Shown here in pieces: positions 24,321-33,215 of a stretch of DNA of 64,000 nucleotides (positions within the stretch are counted from its first letter, which is position 1; the number at the start of each line of letters is the position of its first letter). The position numbers and the translations under genes are program-made. The notes beneath the pieces were generated by a model. The model did no database searches, had not been told where the DNA came from, and saw only the letters and a list, made by a program, of their open reading frames with translations. This DNA comes from Lentzea flava. GTDB taxonomy: Bacteria > Actinomycetota > Actinomycetes > Mycobacteriales > Pseudonocardiaceae. The stretch is taken from assembly GCF_014648475.1 (NCBI RefSeq), contig NZ_BMRE01000016.1, positions 62,001 to 126,000 on the forward strand. The letters are read 5' to 3'.

Positions 24321-24856
24321 TCAGGAGGGGATGAGCTGCCACTGCTCCTGAGGAGCGTTCTGGTGGTCCCACTGGTCGAGAGCCGTGCCGTCCACAGTGG
24401 AGGCGCTGGGAACGTTGAGCACACGCTGGCTGAGCCGGTTGGTGAGGATGAGGCGGTACTGCGCTCAACCATGCCGTCAACGCGCGTACGAACGCAGGAC
24501 CGCGTTGCAGCGGGGTGGTCTGCCGGAGGACGCGGTAGCGGCTTGCCGCTGTGCCGGACCTGGAGGCGGTAGACGGTGTTCGCGACCGGGAACCGGGAGA
24601 CCAGCTGCGGCCGCGCGAACCTTCCTCCGATGTGGACACCGTTGCTGTTGGCCCACTCGACGACCTCGGGCTGCGGACCGGAGGCCCAGTTGACGTTCGC
24701 CACCTCGGTGAAGTCCACACCGTTGGTGCCGACGGAGATCCGGGCGGCGGTGATGTCGCCGTTGGTCCGCGGGTCTGCCGCGAAGGCGCGAGGCGAGTCC
24801 CCCGCGAGACCGGGCGCCGCGAGAAAGCCACGGCGAGACATTCCCGATGTCGTCAT
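24321..24856 (-). pseudogene. Deletion- and frameshift-damaged secreted lectin-containing enzyme gene
   Basis: The first frame starts with a Tat-type signal (SRRGFLAAPG) but passes directly into the back half of an F5/8-type galactose-binding domain (ISVGTNGVDFTEVANVNW). It then enters the front of a ricin-B module (VYRLQVRHSGKPL), after which the frame is lost. In another frame the end of a ricin module is intact (QYRLILTNRLSQRVLNVPSA to QEQWQLIPS, stop at 24321-24323). A catalytic domain expected between signal and lectin is missing. At least one large deletion plus a frameshift explain this. It heads the arabinanase-xylanase operon, whose promoter probably lies upstream of it. Confidence 0.75.
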
Positions 24857-25068
24857 TGACGCTCCAAAACCTGATGTTCAGGAGCTCAGATGCTAAAGAG
24901 AGTCCAACGCAGAAGGCAATGCCCAGCCCAATTCAGGCACCTGACTCACGACACTTCAGAAGCCTGATTTCGATCGTTTCGACGCCGAACCGACAGCACT
25001 TCGAGCTAGGTTCCGATTTTGGCGCGACCGACTTTCGTCGAATGCGCTGTCGAACGCTGTCGACTCAT

Positions 25069-25086
25069 CGTCGAATCCATTCGACG
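25069..25086. promoter_or_regulatory. Palindrome CGTCGAA-N4-TTCGACG, probable LacI-family operator
   Basis: It shares length and both 7-base arms with the palindrome in front of the second lacI gene (34377-34394). It lies about 213 bp upstream of the damaged gene that leads the GH43-GH43-GH10 operon and just after the oxidoreductase stop. Several TTTCGAC half-sites occur nearby (24977-25050). It could also act as a hairpin for the oxidoreductase transcript. Confidence 0.6.
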
Positions 25087-25088
25087 AG

Positions 25089-26114
25089 TCAGTCCGCCCA
25101 GGGCAGCAGGACCATCTTGCCCGTGCTCCGCCTTCCCTCCAGAAGCCTGTGCGCCTCCGCCGCCGCCGACAACGGCAGCTGCTGGCCGAGGACGAGCCGC
25201 AGCCGGTCCTCCTGAACGAGGCGGGTCAGCTCGTCCACGGCCAGCGCCAGCTCGGAGCGAGCGTGCTGGAAGTAGAACTGCAGGGCGAAAAAGGTGAACG
25301 ACAGGTTCATCAGGACCTGACCGGCCAGTCCTGCCGTGAAATCCACGATCGGCATTTCGCCGTTCGCCGTTCCGTACACCGCCAGACGACCGAAAGGCGC
25401 CAGGCTTGCCGTCGCTTCGGTGAACATCTCGCCACCACCGGAGAGCATCACCGCGTCCACCCCCCGGTCCCCGGTCGTGCGCAGCACTTCGGTGTGCCAC
25501 CTCGGCTGCGAGTAGTCGACGACCGAGTCGGCCCCCAGGTCGAGGACGAGCTGTCGTTTCTCCGGCGTGCTGGCCGCGCCGACGACCTGGCCTGCTCCCA
25601 TGATCCTCGCCAGCTGCACGACGAGGGAACCGACACCGCCGGCGGCGGCGAGCACCAGGACGGAGTCGTTCTTCATGAGCCGCACGCCGTCGCGCAGCAT
25701 GAGATACGCGGTCAGGCCCTGTACCAGCAGCGCCGTCGCCTCGGCGAACCCGAGGCCGGACGGCAGGGGGAACACCTCGCCGGCAGGTGCCGCGACGTAC
25801 TGGGCGTAACAGCCGGACCGGGCGGGGTGGGTGATCCCGAAGACCCGGTCGCCGACGTGGACGCCGGAGACCTCGTCGCCGACCGCGACGACCACTCCCG
25901 AGAACTCGCCCCCGAGGACGTAGGGCAAAGGCGTGGCCACCGGGTAATAGCGGCCGCGGCGGCGTTCGGTGTCGGCGAAATTGATTCCCGCCGCTTCGTT
26001 GCGAATGAGCACCTCGTTCGCGCGGATCGAGGGAACGGGCAGGTCTTCGTAAATGAGCACGTCCGGTGACCCTTGTTGCGTGATCCGGACAGCTTTCATC
26101 ATCTCACTCGACAT
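25089..26114 (-). CDS. Zinc-free quinone oxidoreductase (MDR family)
   Basis: The 341-residue protein starts at an ATG preceded by AAGGGG. N-terminal blocks GINFADTERRRGRY and VLGGEFSGVV, and the Rossmann motif AAAGGVGSLVVQLA, match NAD(P)H:quinone oxidoreductases of the medium-chain dehydrogenase family. The cysteine clusters that hold zinc in alcohol dehydrogenases are absent. It reduces quinones or alpha,beta-unsaturated carbonyls with NADPH. It is the next gene downstream of a LysR regulator on the same strand; the 101-bp gap could hold its own promoter. Confidence 0.9.
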   Translation of the reverse strand: MSSEMMKAVRITQQGSPDVLIYEDLPVPSIRANEVLIRNEAAGINFADTERRRGRYYPVATPLPYVLGGEFSGVVVAVGDEVSGVHVGDRVFGITHPARSGCYAQYVAAPAGEVFPLPSGLGFAEATALLVQGLTAYLMLRDGVRLMKNDSVLVLAAAGGVGSLVVQLARIMGAGQVVGAASTPEKRQLVLDLGADSVVDYSQPRWHTEVLRTTGDRGVDAVMLSGGGEMFTEATASLAPFGRLAVYGTANGEMPIVDFTAGLAGQVLMNLSFTFFALQFYFQHARSELALAVDELTRLVQEDRLRLVLGQQLPLSAAAEAHRLLEGRRSTGKMVLLPWAD

Positions 26115-26215
26115 GAACGCCCCTTCGGTTGGTTCACTTCGATCATGCTGATCAGCGCGACCAGAAACCAACATCAAGACGTGCAGGCAACGATCGAGGA
26201 TTTCGATCCACCAGG

Positions 26216-27118
26216 TCAGCGAGGCGTCAGGCGTGCGAGCGCCATTCGCAGGAACGCCTGGGCCGCCGGTGAGGCCGGCGCCGGTTCCCGGCAAGCGAGT
26301 GCCATGGGCTGCAGCGCCTGGGGATCGTCGATGCGCAGCACGCAGTCGGCGAGGTCGGTGGGGACGACGGCGTCGGCGACGGGTCGCGGCACCACGGTCA
26401 CGCCGATTCCCTCCACGGCCAGCGAGGTCAGATCAGCTGCGCTCTGCAGCGCGCACGCGCTGCGGCGGCGTGCGCCCGCTCTGCCGAACGCCGCGTCCAC
26501 CTGGAGGCGCAGCGAGGTGTCCGGACCACCGTCGAGGAAACGCTCGTCCGCCAGCTGTGCCAGGTTCGCGACGCCGGCTCCCCGCAGGCGATGCCGCCTG
26601 CCGACGACGATCACGAGTGGATGCAGCCGAAGCAGGTGGTGCGAAAGCCCCGCGGGCAACTGGTGCTCGTGCAACCCCAGTACCGCGATTTCGAGCTCAC
26701 CGGTCAGCAGCCGGCTCACGGCCGTCACACCGCCCACATCGGACATGAGGAGCTCGACCGCGGGACACGATTCCTGGAACTCCCTCAGCAGCCCGAGCAT
26801 GTCGATGTCCGAAGCCGTGATCGTCGGCGCGCCGACGCGCAGACGGCCCTGGACTCGCCCGTCGAGCGACGCGATCTCGGCAGTCGTCTCCTGCACAGCG
26901 CGCAGCACGCGTCGTGCGCACGCGACGAACACCTCACCCGCCGCGGTCAGTTCGACCCGGCGGCTGGTGCGGTCGAACAACCGTGATCCGACCGCACGTT
27001 CGAGCTGGTTGATCTGGTGGCTGAGACCGGACTGCGCGATGTGGTAGCGCTCGGCGACCCTGGTGAAGCTGAGCTCTTCTGCGATCGCTACCGCGTACTC
27101 CATCTGCCGCAGATCCAC
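26216..27118 (-). CDS. LysR-family transcriptional regulator upstream of the oxidoreductase
   Basis: The 300-residue protein has the LysR winged helix-turn-helix at residues 1-60 (LSFTRVAERYHIAQSGLSHQ, then INQLERAVGSRLFDRTSRRV) and a two-lobed co-inducer domain after about residue 90. Start is GTG at 27118; an internal ATG at 27103 is possible. It is transcribed in the same direction as the quinone oxidoreductase just downstream, which is its likely target. Confidence 0.92.
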   Translation of the reverse strand: MDLRQMEYAVAIAEELSFTRVAERYHIAQSGLSHQINQLERAVGSRLFDRTSRRVELTAAGEVFVACARRVLRAVQETTAEIASLDGRVQGRLRVGAPTITASDIDMLGLLREFQESCPAVELLMSDVGGVTAVSRLLTGELEIAVLGLHEHQLPAGLSHHLLRLHPLVIVVGRRHRLRGAGVANLAQLADERFLDGGPDTSLRLQVDAAFGRAGARRRSACALQSAADLTSLAVEGIGVTVVPRPVADAVVPTDLADCVLRIDDPQALQPMALACREPAPASPAAQAFLRMALARLTPR

Positions 27119-27155
27119 CGGTGGCTCCGAATCCGTGCCGACACCTGACCGGAGA

Positions 27156-27398
27156 TTACCGCGATCTTCCCGGCCCTTCCGTCACCAGCGAGGAAGCCTG
27201 TCCCCAGAGGGCCGCGATGTTCACGTGCTCCAGCACGTCCTCGAAGACGTCGACGTCACCGATCACCACCTGCGGCGCCACGGTCACGTCGCCCACGTGC
27301 ACATCACCGACGGACACGAGCGGTGAGGCGTTCGCCGGAGAAGCGGTGACAACGGCGGTCGCGAAGATCAGCGCGCCCAGTGCCGACGCCTTGCGCAT
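27156..27398 (-). CDS. Small secreted protein of unknown function
   Basis: This 80-residue protein has a clear signal peptide (MRKASALGALIFATAVVTAS to ANA, about 1-24) with GGAGAAGG upstream of the ATG. The mature part of about 55 residues is built of short beta-like V-G-D-V repeats (VSVGDVHVGDVTVAPQVVIG) and ends in a short helix. No cysteine is present, unlike most chaplins. A CebR operator lies 104 bp upstream of its start, between it and the cellobiose transport operon, so cellulose-linked expression is possible. Family not recognised. Confidence 0.65.
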   Translation of the reverse strand: MRKASALGALIFATAVVTASPANASPLVSVGDVHVGDVTVAPQVVIGDVDVFEDVLEHVNIAALWGQASSLVTEGPGRSR

Positions 27399-27500
27399 GG
27401 CCTTCTCCGATCGCTCGCCGACTCGAATTCGATCTTACGGCCGGTACGGGCCGAATCGGTCGGATGCACCCATATAAGACGGTCAGCAGGGATGAGAAGC

Positions 27501-27516
27501 CTGGGAGCGCTCCCAG
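27501..27516. promoter_or_regulatory. CebR operator CTGGGAGCGCTCCCAG (distal site of cebE region)
   Basis: A perfect 16-bp palindrome containing TGGGAGCGCTCCCA, the binding sequence established for CebR, the cellobiose-responsive LacI-family repressor of streptomycetes. It lies 225 bp from the second copy, so repression by DNA looping is conceivable. It also lies 104 bp upstream of the small secreted protein gene. Confidence 0.85.
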
Positions 27517-27725
27517 GTTCTGGACCCACGGCAACCCGTCTTCAGGCATCACACCCGGTGGCGCACGACTCGGCCAAAACCTACCCGAGCAGCCGGTCGA
27601 AACGCCATAAGTGCACCTCAAGAGGCCTGCAAGCACCGCCAGACCGGCCAGCAACATGCACCTTAGTTACAAGTCGATCAGGACTCCTTGACACCTGGAA
27701 GCGCGGTCAATCAGACCCTGCGCGT

Positions 27726-27741
27726 CTGGGAGCGCTCCCAG
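27726..27741. promoter_or_regulatory. CebR operator CTGGGAGCGCTCCCAG (cebE-proximal site)
   Basis: Identical 16-bp palindrome 33 bases before the cebE start codon and just after the candidate TTGACA promoter. Binding here would block transcription of cebEFG-bglC-cebR, and the cebR product encoded at the end of the operon is the expected ligand. Confidence 0.88.
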
Positions 27742-27773
27742 AAATTCGCCGCCGAGACCAGAGGAGTTCTCCA

Positions 27774-29057
27774 GTGCGTCCCCGCCGTTTGATCAGCGTG
27801 CTGGCCTGCGCCGCCATGTCCGCTGTCACCGTCACCGCCTGTGGTTCGGGTGGAGCGACGAACCAGACCGCCGACGGCAAGACCGAGCTGACCGTCGCCA
27901 CGTTCAACGAGTTCGGCTACGAGGACCTCTTCAAGGAGTACGAGGCGTCCCACCCCGACATCAAGATCACCCAGCGCAAGGCCGGTCAGGCCTCTCCCCA
28001 CCACCAGAACCTCTTCACCAAACTCGGTGCCGGCTCCGGCCTCGCCGACGTCGAGGCGATCGAGGAGGGCTACCTCAGCCAGGTCATGTCGAAGTCGAGC
28101 CAGTTCAACGATCTCAAGGAGATCGGGCCGAACGTCGACAACCGGTGGCTGAAGTGGAAGACCGACGCCGCCACCACCAAGGACGGCAAGCTCATCGGCT
28201 ACGGCACGGACATCGGCCCGCTGGCGATGTGCTACCGCAAGGACCTGTTCGAGAAGGCCGGTCTGCCGTCCGACCCCGAGGCCGTGAAGTCGTTGTTCGC
28301 GACGTGGGACAGCTACTTCGCCGCCGGTGACCAGTTCATCGCCAAGTCCGGCGGCGTGGCCTGGTTCGACAACGCCGCGCAGATCTTCAACGCCATGCAC
28401 AACCAGCACGAGGTCGGCTACTTCGACAAGAGCGACAAGCTGGTCGTCGAGTCCAACCCCAAGATCAGGGGCGACTGGGACGCGGTGACGAAGGCCGTCG
28501 CGAAGGGCCAGTCGGCCAAGCTCGTGGCGTGGAGCAACGAGTGGAACACCGGCTTCAAGACCGGCGCGTTCGCCACGAAGACGTGCCCGTCGTGGATGCT
28601 CGGCGTGATCGAGGCGCAGGCCGGCGCGGAGAACGCGGGCAAGTGGGCGGTCACCGAGGCGTTCCCGAACGGGGGCGGCAACTGGGGCGGGTCGTACCTG
28701 ACCGTGCCGAAGCAGAGCAAGAACGCGAAGAAGGCCGCCGAGCTGGCCGCCTGGCTGACCGCGCCGGAGCAGCAGATCAAGGCGTTCAAGGCGAAGGGCA
28801 CGTTCCCGAGCCAGGTCAAGGCGCTCGAGGACCCCGCCCTGCTGGAGCAGACCAACGCCTACTTCGGGGGCGTGAAGGCCGGTGCGTTGTTCGCCGCGCA
28901 GGCCAAGAAGGTTGCCGCCGCGCAGTACAAGGGCCCTGAGGACGGCCAGATCCAGGAGAACGTGTTCAGCCCCGCACTGCAGTCCGTCGAGCAGGGCAAG
29001 AACACCGACGAGGCCTGGAAGACAGCGGTCCAGGAAGCCCAGAAGGCGGCCAAGTGA
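27774..29057 (+). CDS. cebE: CebE-like cello-oligosaccharide-binding lipoprotein of an ABC importer
   Basis: The 427-residue protein starts at GTG with AGAGGAG 7 bases upstream. It has a lipoprotein signal peptide ending at the lipobox TACG (Cys24 or so), followed by an extracellular solute-binding protein family 1 fold (TELTVATFNEFGYEDLFKEY onward). It would capture cellobiose or cellotriose at the membrane surface and pass it to the CebF/CebG permeases. Identification as CebE rests on operon order (binding protein, two permeases, GH1, LacI) and two CebR boxes in its promoter. No ATPase gene is present, as in streptomycetes where the shared MsiK ATPase serves this importer. Confidence 0.9.
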   Translation: MRPRRLISVLACAAMSAVTVTACGSGGATNQTADGKTELTVATFNEFGYEDLFKEYEASHPDIKITQRKAGQASPHHQNLFTKLGAGSGLADVEAIEEGYLSQVMSKSSQFNDLKEIGPNVDNRWLKWKTDAATTKDGKLIGYGTDIGPLAMCYRKDLFEKAGLPSDPEAVKSLFATWDSYFAAGDQFIAKSGGVAWFDNAAQIFNAMHNQHEVGYFDKSDKLVVESNPKIRGDWDAVTKAVAKGQSAKLVAWSNEWNTGFKTGAFATKTCPSWMLGVIEAQAGAENAGKWAVTEAFPNGGGNWGGSYLTVPKQSKNAKKAAELAAWLTAPEQQIKAFKAKGTFPSQVKALEDPALLEQTNAYFGGVKAGALFAAQAKKVAAAQYKGPEDGQIQENVFSPALQSVEQGKNTDEAWKTAVQEAQKAAK

Positions 29058-30016
29058 CCGCCCTTCTCACCAAGGAGGTGGACCGCGAGCGAACCGAGGA
29101 GGTTCGTTCGCCGTCCCCGCTCCGGCATCGCCTGTCCAAATTGGACAACAGGGTGTCGCCGTACCTGTTCGTGGCGCCGTTCTTCGTGTTGTTCGGCGCG
29201 GTCGGGCTCTTCCCCCTGCTGTACACGGCCTACGTGTCGCTGTTCGACTGGGACCTGGGTGCGGACGACCCGAAGTTCCTCGGTCTCGAGAACTACCGGA
29301 CGTTGTTCACCGACGGTCAGTTCTGGAACGCGCTGTTCAACACCTTCAGCATCTTCCTGCTCTCCAGCGTGCCGCAGGTGATCACCGCGGTCGTGCTCGC
29401 CGCACTGCTCGCCGCCAACCTGCGCGGGCGGACGGCGTGGCGGATGGGCGTGCTGCTGCCCTACGTCGCGTCGCTCGTCGCGTTGACGATCATCTTCGGC
29501 AACCTGTTCGGCCCGCAGTTCGGACTCGTCAACACCGTGCTGACGACGGTGGGGATCCCGCCGATCGACTGGCAGGCCAACACCTTCGGCAGCCACGTGG
29601 CCATCGCGTCGATGGTCAACTGGCGGTGGACCGGCTACAACGCGCTCATCGTGCTCGCCGCGATGCTCGCCATCCCCCGAGATCTCTACGAAGCGGCGGT
29701 GGTGGACGGGGCCGGCCCGGTGCGGCAGTTCTTCAGCATCACTCTGCCCATGCTCAAGCCGACGCTGATCTTCGTGATCGTCACCTCGACGATCGGCGGG
29801 CTGCAGATCTTCACCGAGCCCAAGCTGTACGACCCGTCCGCCGGCAGCGGCGGCGGTGCCGAGCACCAGTACCAGACCGTCGTGCTCTACCTGTACCAGT
29901 CGGCCTTCCAGCAACTCGATCTCGGTTACGCCTCCGCGATCGCGTGGACGCTGTTCCTGATCGTGATCGCGGTGGCCGGCCTCAACTTCTGGCTCACGAG
30001 GAGGGCCGTGCGGTGA
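29054..30016 (+). CDS. cebF: CebF-like sugar ABC transporter permease
   Basis: The 320-residue membrane protein starts at a GTG overlapping the cebE stop (GTGA). After a cytoplasmic N-terminus of about 35 residues come six membrane helices (first PYLFVAPFFVLFGAVGLFPL). The ATPase-docking EAA loop is at AAVVDGAGPVRQFFSITLPM. It is a MalF-type binding-protein-dependent permease. Coupled overlaps with both neighbours ensure equal synthesis of the importer subunits. Confidence 0.92.
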   Translation: MTALLTKEVDRERTEEVRSPSPLRHRLSKLDNRVSPYLFVAPFFVLFGAVGLFPLLYTAYVSLFDWDLGADDPKFLGLENYRTLFTDGQFWNALFNTFSIFLLSSVPQVITAVVLAALLAANLRGRTAWRMGVLLPYVASLVALTIIFGNLFGPQFGLVNTVLTTVGIPPIDWQANTFGSHVAIASMVNWRWTGYNALIVLAAMLAIPRDLYEAAVVDGAGPVRQFFSITLPMLKPTLIFVIVTSTIGGLQIFTEPKLYDPSAGSGGGAEHQYQTVVLYLYQSAFQQLDLGYASAIAWTLFLIVIAVAGLNFWLTRRAVR

Positions 30017-30825
30017 AACGTCCGTCCTTTGTGGTCTACGGGGTGCTGGCCGCGTTCGTGCTGGGCTCGGCGTTCCCGTTCTACTGGTCCTACCTGGTCG
30101 CGAGCCGCGACAACTCCGTGCTCACCGGTGACCTCACGCTCGTCCCCGGCGGCAACTTCTTCGCCAACGCGGCGCGCGTGTTCGACACCATCCCGTTCTG
30201 GAAGGGGCTCGGCAACAGCTTCATCGTCTCCGGCACCGTCACGGCGTCGGTGGTGTTGTTGTCGACGCTGGCCGGGTTCGCCTTCGCCAAGCTGCGGTTC
30301 CGCGGCCGGGGCGTGCTGTTCCTGTTCGTCGTCGCGACGCTCGCGGTGCCGACGCAGCTCGGCATCATCCCGCTGTACATGGCGATGGCGGAGTTCGGCT
30401 GGGCCGGTGAGCTCGAAGCCGTCATCGTTCCCAACCTCGTCACCGCGTTCGGAGTCTTCTGGATGCGGCAGTACCTGATCGACACCGTGCCCGACGAACT
30501 CGTCGAGGCGGCGCGGATGGACGGCTGCAGCCTGTGGCGCGCGTTCTGGCACGTCGCACTGCCCGCGGCCCGCCCGGCTGCCGCGATGCTCGGAGTCTTC
30601 ACGTTCATGCAGTCCTGGAACGACTTCCTGTGGCCGCTGATCGTGCTGACCCCGGACAACCCGACGCTCCAGGCCGCGCTGGAGAAGCTGCAGAGCGGCT
30701 ACTACGTCGACTACTCGCTCGTGCTCGCCGGAACGACTCTCGCGACGATTCCGGTCTTGATCGTGTTCCTCGTGCTCGGACGGCAGATCGTCGCCGGCGT
30801 GATGCAGGGCGCTGTGAAGGGATGA
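30013..30825 (+). CDS. cebG: CebG-like sugar ABC transporter permease
   Basis: The 270-residue MalG-type permease begins at a GTG overlapping the cebF stop. It has six predicted helices and the EAA motif EAARMDGCSLWRAFWHVALP followed by proline-rich ARPAA, the site that contacts the ATPase. It pairs with CebF to form the channel for cello-oligosaccharides. Its stop overlaps the bglC start (ATGA). Confidence 0.92.
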   Translation: MKRPSFVVYGVLAAFVLGSAFPFYWSYLVASRDNSVLTGDLTLVPGGNFFANAARVFDTIPFWKGLGNSFIVSGTVTASVVLLSTLAGFAFAKLRFRGRGVLFLFVVATLAVPTQLGIIPLYMAMAEFGWAGELEAVIVPNLVTAFGVFWMRQYLIDTVPDELVEAARMDGCSLWRAFWHVALPAARPAAAMLGVFTFMQSWNDFLWPLIVLTPDNPTLQAALEKLQSGYYVDYSLVLAGTTLATIPVLIVFLVLGRQIVAGVMQGAVKG

Positions 30826-32198
30826 ATGTGACGGACATCGTTTTCCCGCAGGGATTCCTCTGGGGCGCGGCCACCGCCGCGTTCCAGGTCGAGGGAGCGA
30901 CCGATTCGGACGGTCGTACGGACTCCATCTGGGACGTGTTCTGCCGCGTACCGGGCAACGTCGTGGGTGGTGACTGCGGTGAACCCGCGGCCGACCACTA
31001 CCGCCGGTTCACGCAGGACGTCCGGATGATGGCCGACCTCGGGCTCAAGGCCTACCGATTCTCCATCGCCTGGCCGCGGGTGCGCCCGGACGGCGGCGCG
31101 GTCAACCAGGCCGGGCTCGACTTCTACCGCCGGCTCGTGGACACGTTGCTGGAGCACGACATCCAGCCGTGGCCCACGCTCTACCACTGGGACCTCCCGC
31201 AGAAGCTGGAGGACACCGGTGGCTGGGCGACCCGCGACACCGCGTTCCGGTTCGCCGACTACGCCACCGCCGCCGCCGAAGCGCTCGGCGACCGCGTCAC
31301 CACCTGGACCACGCTGAACGAGCCCTGGTGCTCGGCGTTCCTCGGCTACGCGGCGGGAGTTCACGCCCCGGGACGCACCGAACCCGATGCCGCAGTCGCG
31401 GCCGTGCACCACCTGCTGCTCGGACACGGCCTTGCGGCAGAAGCGATTCGAGCCGCCACGCCCTACACGCGCGTGGGCATCACGCTCAACATGTACCCGA
31501 TCATCCCCGCCGACCCGTCGTCCGAGGCAGACCAGGACGTCGCGCGGCGGCTGGACGGGTTGCAGCAGCGCATCTTCCTCGACCCGTTGTTCCGCGGGAA
31601 GTACCCGGAGGACGTCCTGGCCGACCTGGACCCGTTCGGCTTCTCCTGGCACGTTCGCGACGGCGACCTCGATCTCATCTCCGCGCCGCTCGACATGCTC
31701 GGCGTGAACTACTACACCGAGCACTTCGTCAGCGCCGAACCCGGCGAGACCGGACCGTCGCCGTGGGTCGGTGTCGGGGACCACTCGTTCCCCCGCCGCG
31801 ACGCGCCGGTCACCGACATGGGCTGGGAGGTGCGGCCGGACGGGCTCACGTCCGTGCTGCTGCGGTTGCACGCGCAGTACCCGCGGCTGCCCCTCTACAT
31901 CACGGAGAACGGCGCGGCCTTCCGCGACGAGGTCGACGGCAGCGGGATCCAGGATCTCGACAGGACCGCCTACCTTGAGTCCCACCTGCGCGCCGCACAC
32001 GACGCGATCGAGATGGGGGTGGATCTGCGCGGCTACTTCTGCTGGTCGCTGCTCGACAACTTCGAGTGGGCCGAGGGGTACGCGAAGCGGTTCGGCATCG
32101 TCCACGTGGACTACGACACCCAGGTCCGGACACCCAAGCTGAGCGCGAAGTGGTTCGCACAGGTGGCGCGCGGCAACGCGCTCGTCGCCGTACCGTGA
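30822..32198 (+). CDS. bglC: Intracellular GH1 beta-glucosidase
   Basis: The 458-residue enzyme has no signal peptide and carries all GH1 blocks: FLWGAATAAFQVEG (12-25), acid/base Glu167 in TLNEPW, nucleophile Glu362 in YITENGAAF, and the closing DNFEWAEGY that contacts sugar. It would split imported cellobiose and cellotriose to glucose in the cytoplasm. By removing the CebR inducer it would also reset the regulon, as known for Streptomyces BglC. Start ATG overlaps the cebG stop. Confidence 0.94.
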   Translation: MNVTDIVFPQGFLWGAATAAFQVEGATDSDGRTDSIWDVFCRVPGNVVGGDCGEPAADHYRRFTQDVRMMADLGLKAYRFSIAWPRVRPDGGAVNQAGLDFYRRLVDTLLEHDIQPWPTLYHWDLPQKLEDTGGWATRDTAFRFADYATAAAEALGDRVTTWTTLNEPWCSAFLGYAAGVHAPGRTEPDAAVAAVHHLLLGHGLAAEAIRAATPYTRVGITLNMYPIIPADPSSEADQDVARRLDGLQQRIFLDPLFRGKYPEDVLADLDPFGFSWHVRDGDLDLISAPLDMLGVNYYTEHFVSAEPGETGPSPWVGVGDHSFPRRDAPVTDMGWEVRPDGLTSVLLRLHAQYPRLPLYITENGAAFRDEVDGSGIQDLDRTAYLESHLRAAHDAIEMGVDLRGYFCWSLLDNFEWAEGYAKRFGIVHVDYDTQVRTPKLSAKWFAQVARGNALVAVP

Positions 32199-33214
32199 CC
32201 GACACCAACGGTCGACGCCCCGGCCCGCGCATCGTGGAGGTCGCGCGCGCGGCCGGGGTGTCGAAGTCGACCGTCTCCCGTGTGATCAACGGCAGCACGT
32301 ACGTCAGTGATCGAGCGCGTCAGGCCGTTCATCTGGCGATCGAGCGCCTCGGCTACAGCCCCAACCACGCGGCGCGGACCCTCGCGGGCAGCAAGGCGAA
32401 CGCGATCGCGCTGGTGGTGTCCGAACAGGGCAGCCGCGTGCTGGCGGACCCGTTCTTCGCCGGCGTGCTGCGCGGGGTCCACACGGAGCTCGCAGGCAGG
32501 AGGATCCAGCTCCTGGTCATGATGAGCCGGCAGGAGGACAACGACGACCTGGTGGCCTATCTGAGCGGCGGGCACGTGGACGGCGCCCTCGTGTTGAGCC
32601 TGCACGGGGACGATCCCTTGCCGCGGAGCTTGCAGGCCAGAGGGATGCCGGTGGTCGTCGGTGGCCGTCCTCTCGTCGCCGACGACGTCCCGTTCGTGGA
32701 CGCCGACAACTTCACCGGCGCGTTGCAGGCGACGCGCCACCTCGTCTCGCTGGGCCGCAGGAGGATCGCGACGATCGCCGGCCCGAGGGACATGGCCGTC
32801 GGCATGGACAGGTTGAGCGGGTGGCGGCGTGGCGTGGAGGAGGCACGGCGATCCGCGGATCTGTTGGTGCACAGCGACTTCACGCCCGACAGCGGCGCAC
32901 TCGCGATGGAGGAGCTGCTCAGCAGGGCACCGGATCTCGACGCGGTGTTCGTGGCCGCCGACATCATGGCGCTGGGCGCGCTGCGAGTCCTGCGCGCCGG
33001 TGGCAGAAAGGTTCCCGAGGACGTCGCTGTCGTCGGGTTCGACGACTCGGTGCTGGCCGCCACGGCAGTGCCTCCGCTCACCACCGTGCGGCAGGAGACC
33101 GAGACACTGGGCCGCACGATGACGTGGCGGCTGCTCGCGGAGCTGGCCGGCACCGAGGGCCTGCCACCGTCGGTGTTGTTGCCGACGTCGATGGTGTTCC
33201 GCGCGAGCGCCTGA
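32195..33214 (+). CDS. cebR: LacI-family repressor CebR
   Basis: The 339-residue protein starts at a GTG overlapping the bglC stop. Its N-terminal headpiece is RIVEVARAAGVSKSTVSRVI (residues 12-31) with the hinge helix near HAARTLAG, and the remainder is a periplasmic-binding-protein-like sugar domain (FVDADNFTGALQATRHLVSL, VVGFDDS). Located last in the cebEFG-bglC operon, it should bind the TGGGAGCGCTCCCA palindromes found four times in the window and be released by cello-oligosaccharides. It is co-transcribed with its targets, giving negative feedback. Confidence 0.92.
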   Translation: MTDTNGRRPGPRIVEVARAAGVSKSTVSRVINGSTYVSDRARQAVHLAIERLGYSPNHAARTLAGSKANAIALVVSEQGSRVLADPFFAGVLRGVHTELAGRRIQLLVMMSRQEDNDDLVAYLSGGHVDGALVLSLHGDDPLPRSLQARGMPVVVGGRPLVADDVPFVDADNFTGALQATRHLVSLGRRRIATIAGPRDMAVGMDRLSGWRRGVEEARRSADLLVHSDFTPDSGALAMEELLSRAPDLDAVFVAADIMALGALRVLRAGGRKVPEDVAVVGFDDSVLAATAVPPLTTVRQETETLGRTMTWRLLAELAGTEGLPPSVLLPTSMVFRASA

Positions 33215-33215
33215 C

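Larger units (their letters stand above)
27399..27773. promoter_or_regulatory. Divergent control region of the cebE operon and the small secreted protein
   Basis: The 375 bases hold two CebR boxes, a TATAAG/TTATAT element at 27472-27478 usable on either strand, and a TTGACA (27688-27693) whose 17-base spacing ends at TCAGAC (27711-27716), a weak -10. The second CebR box then covers the region just downstream of that promoter. No additional gene is supported. Confidence 0.6.
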
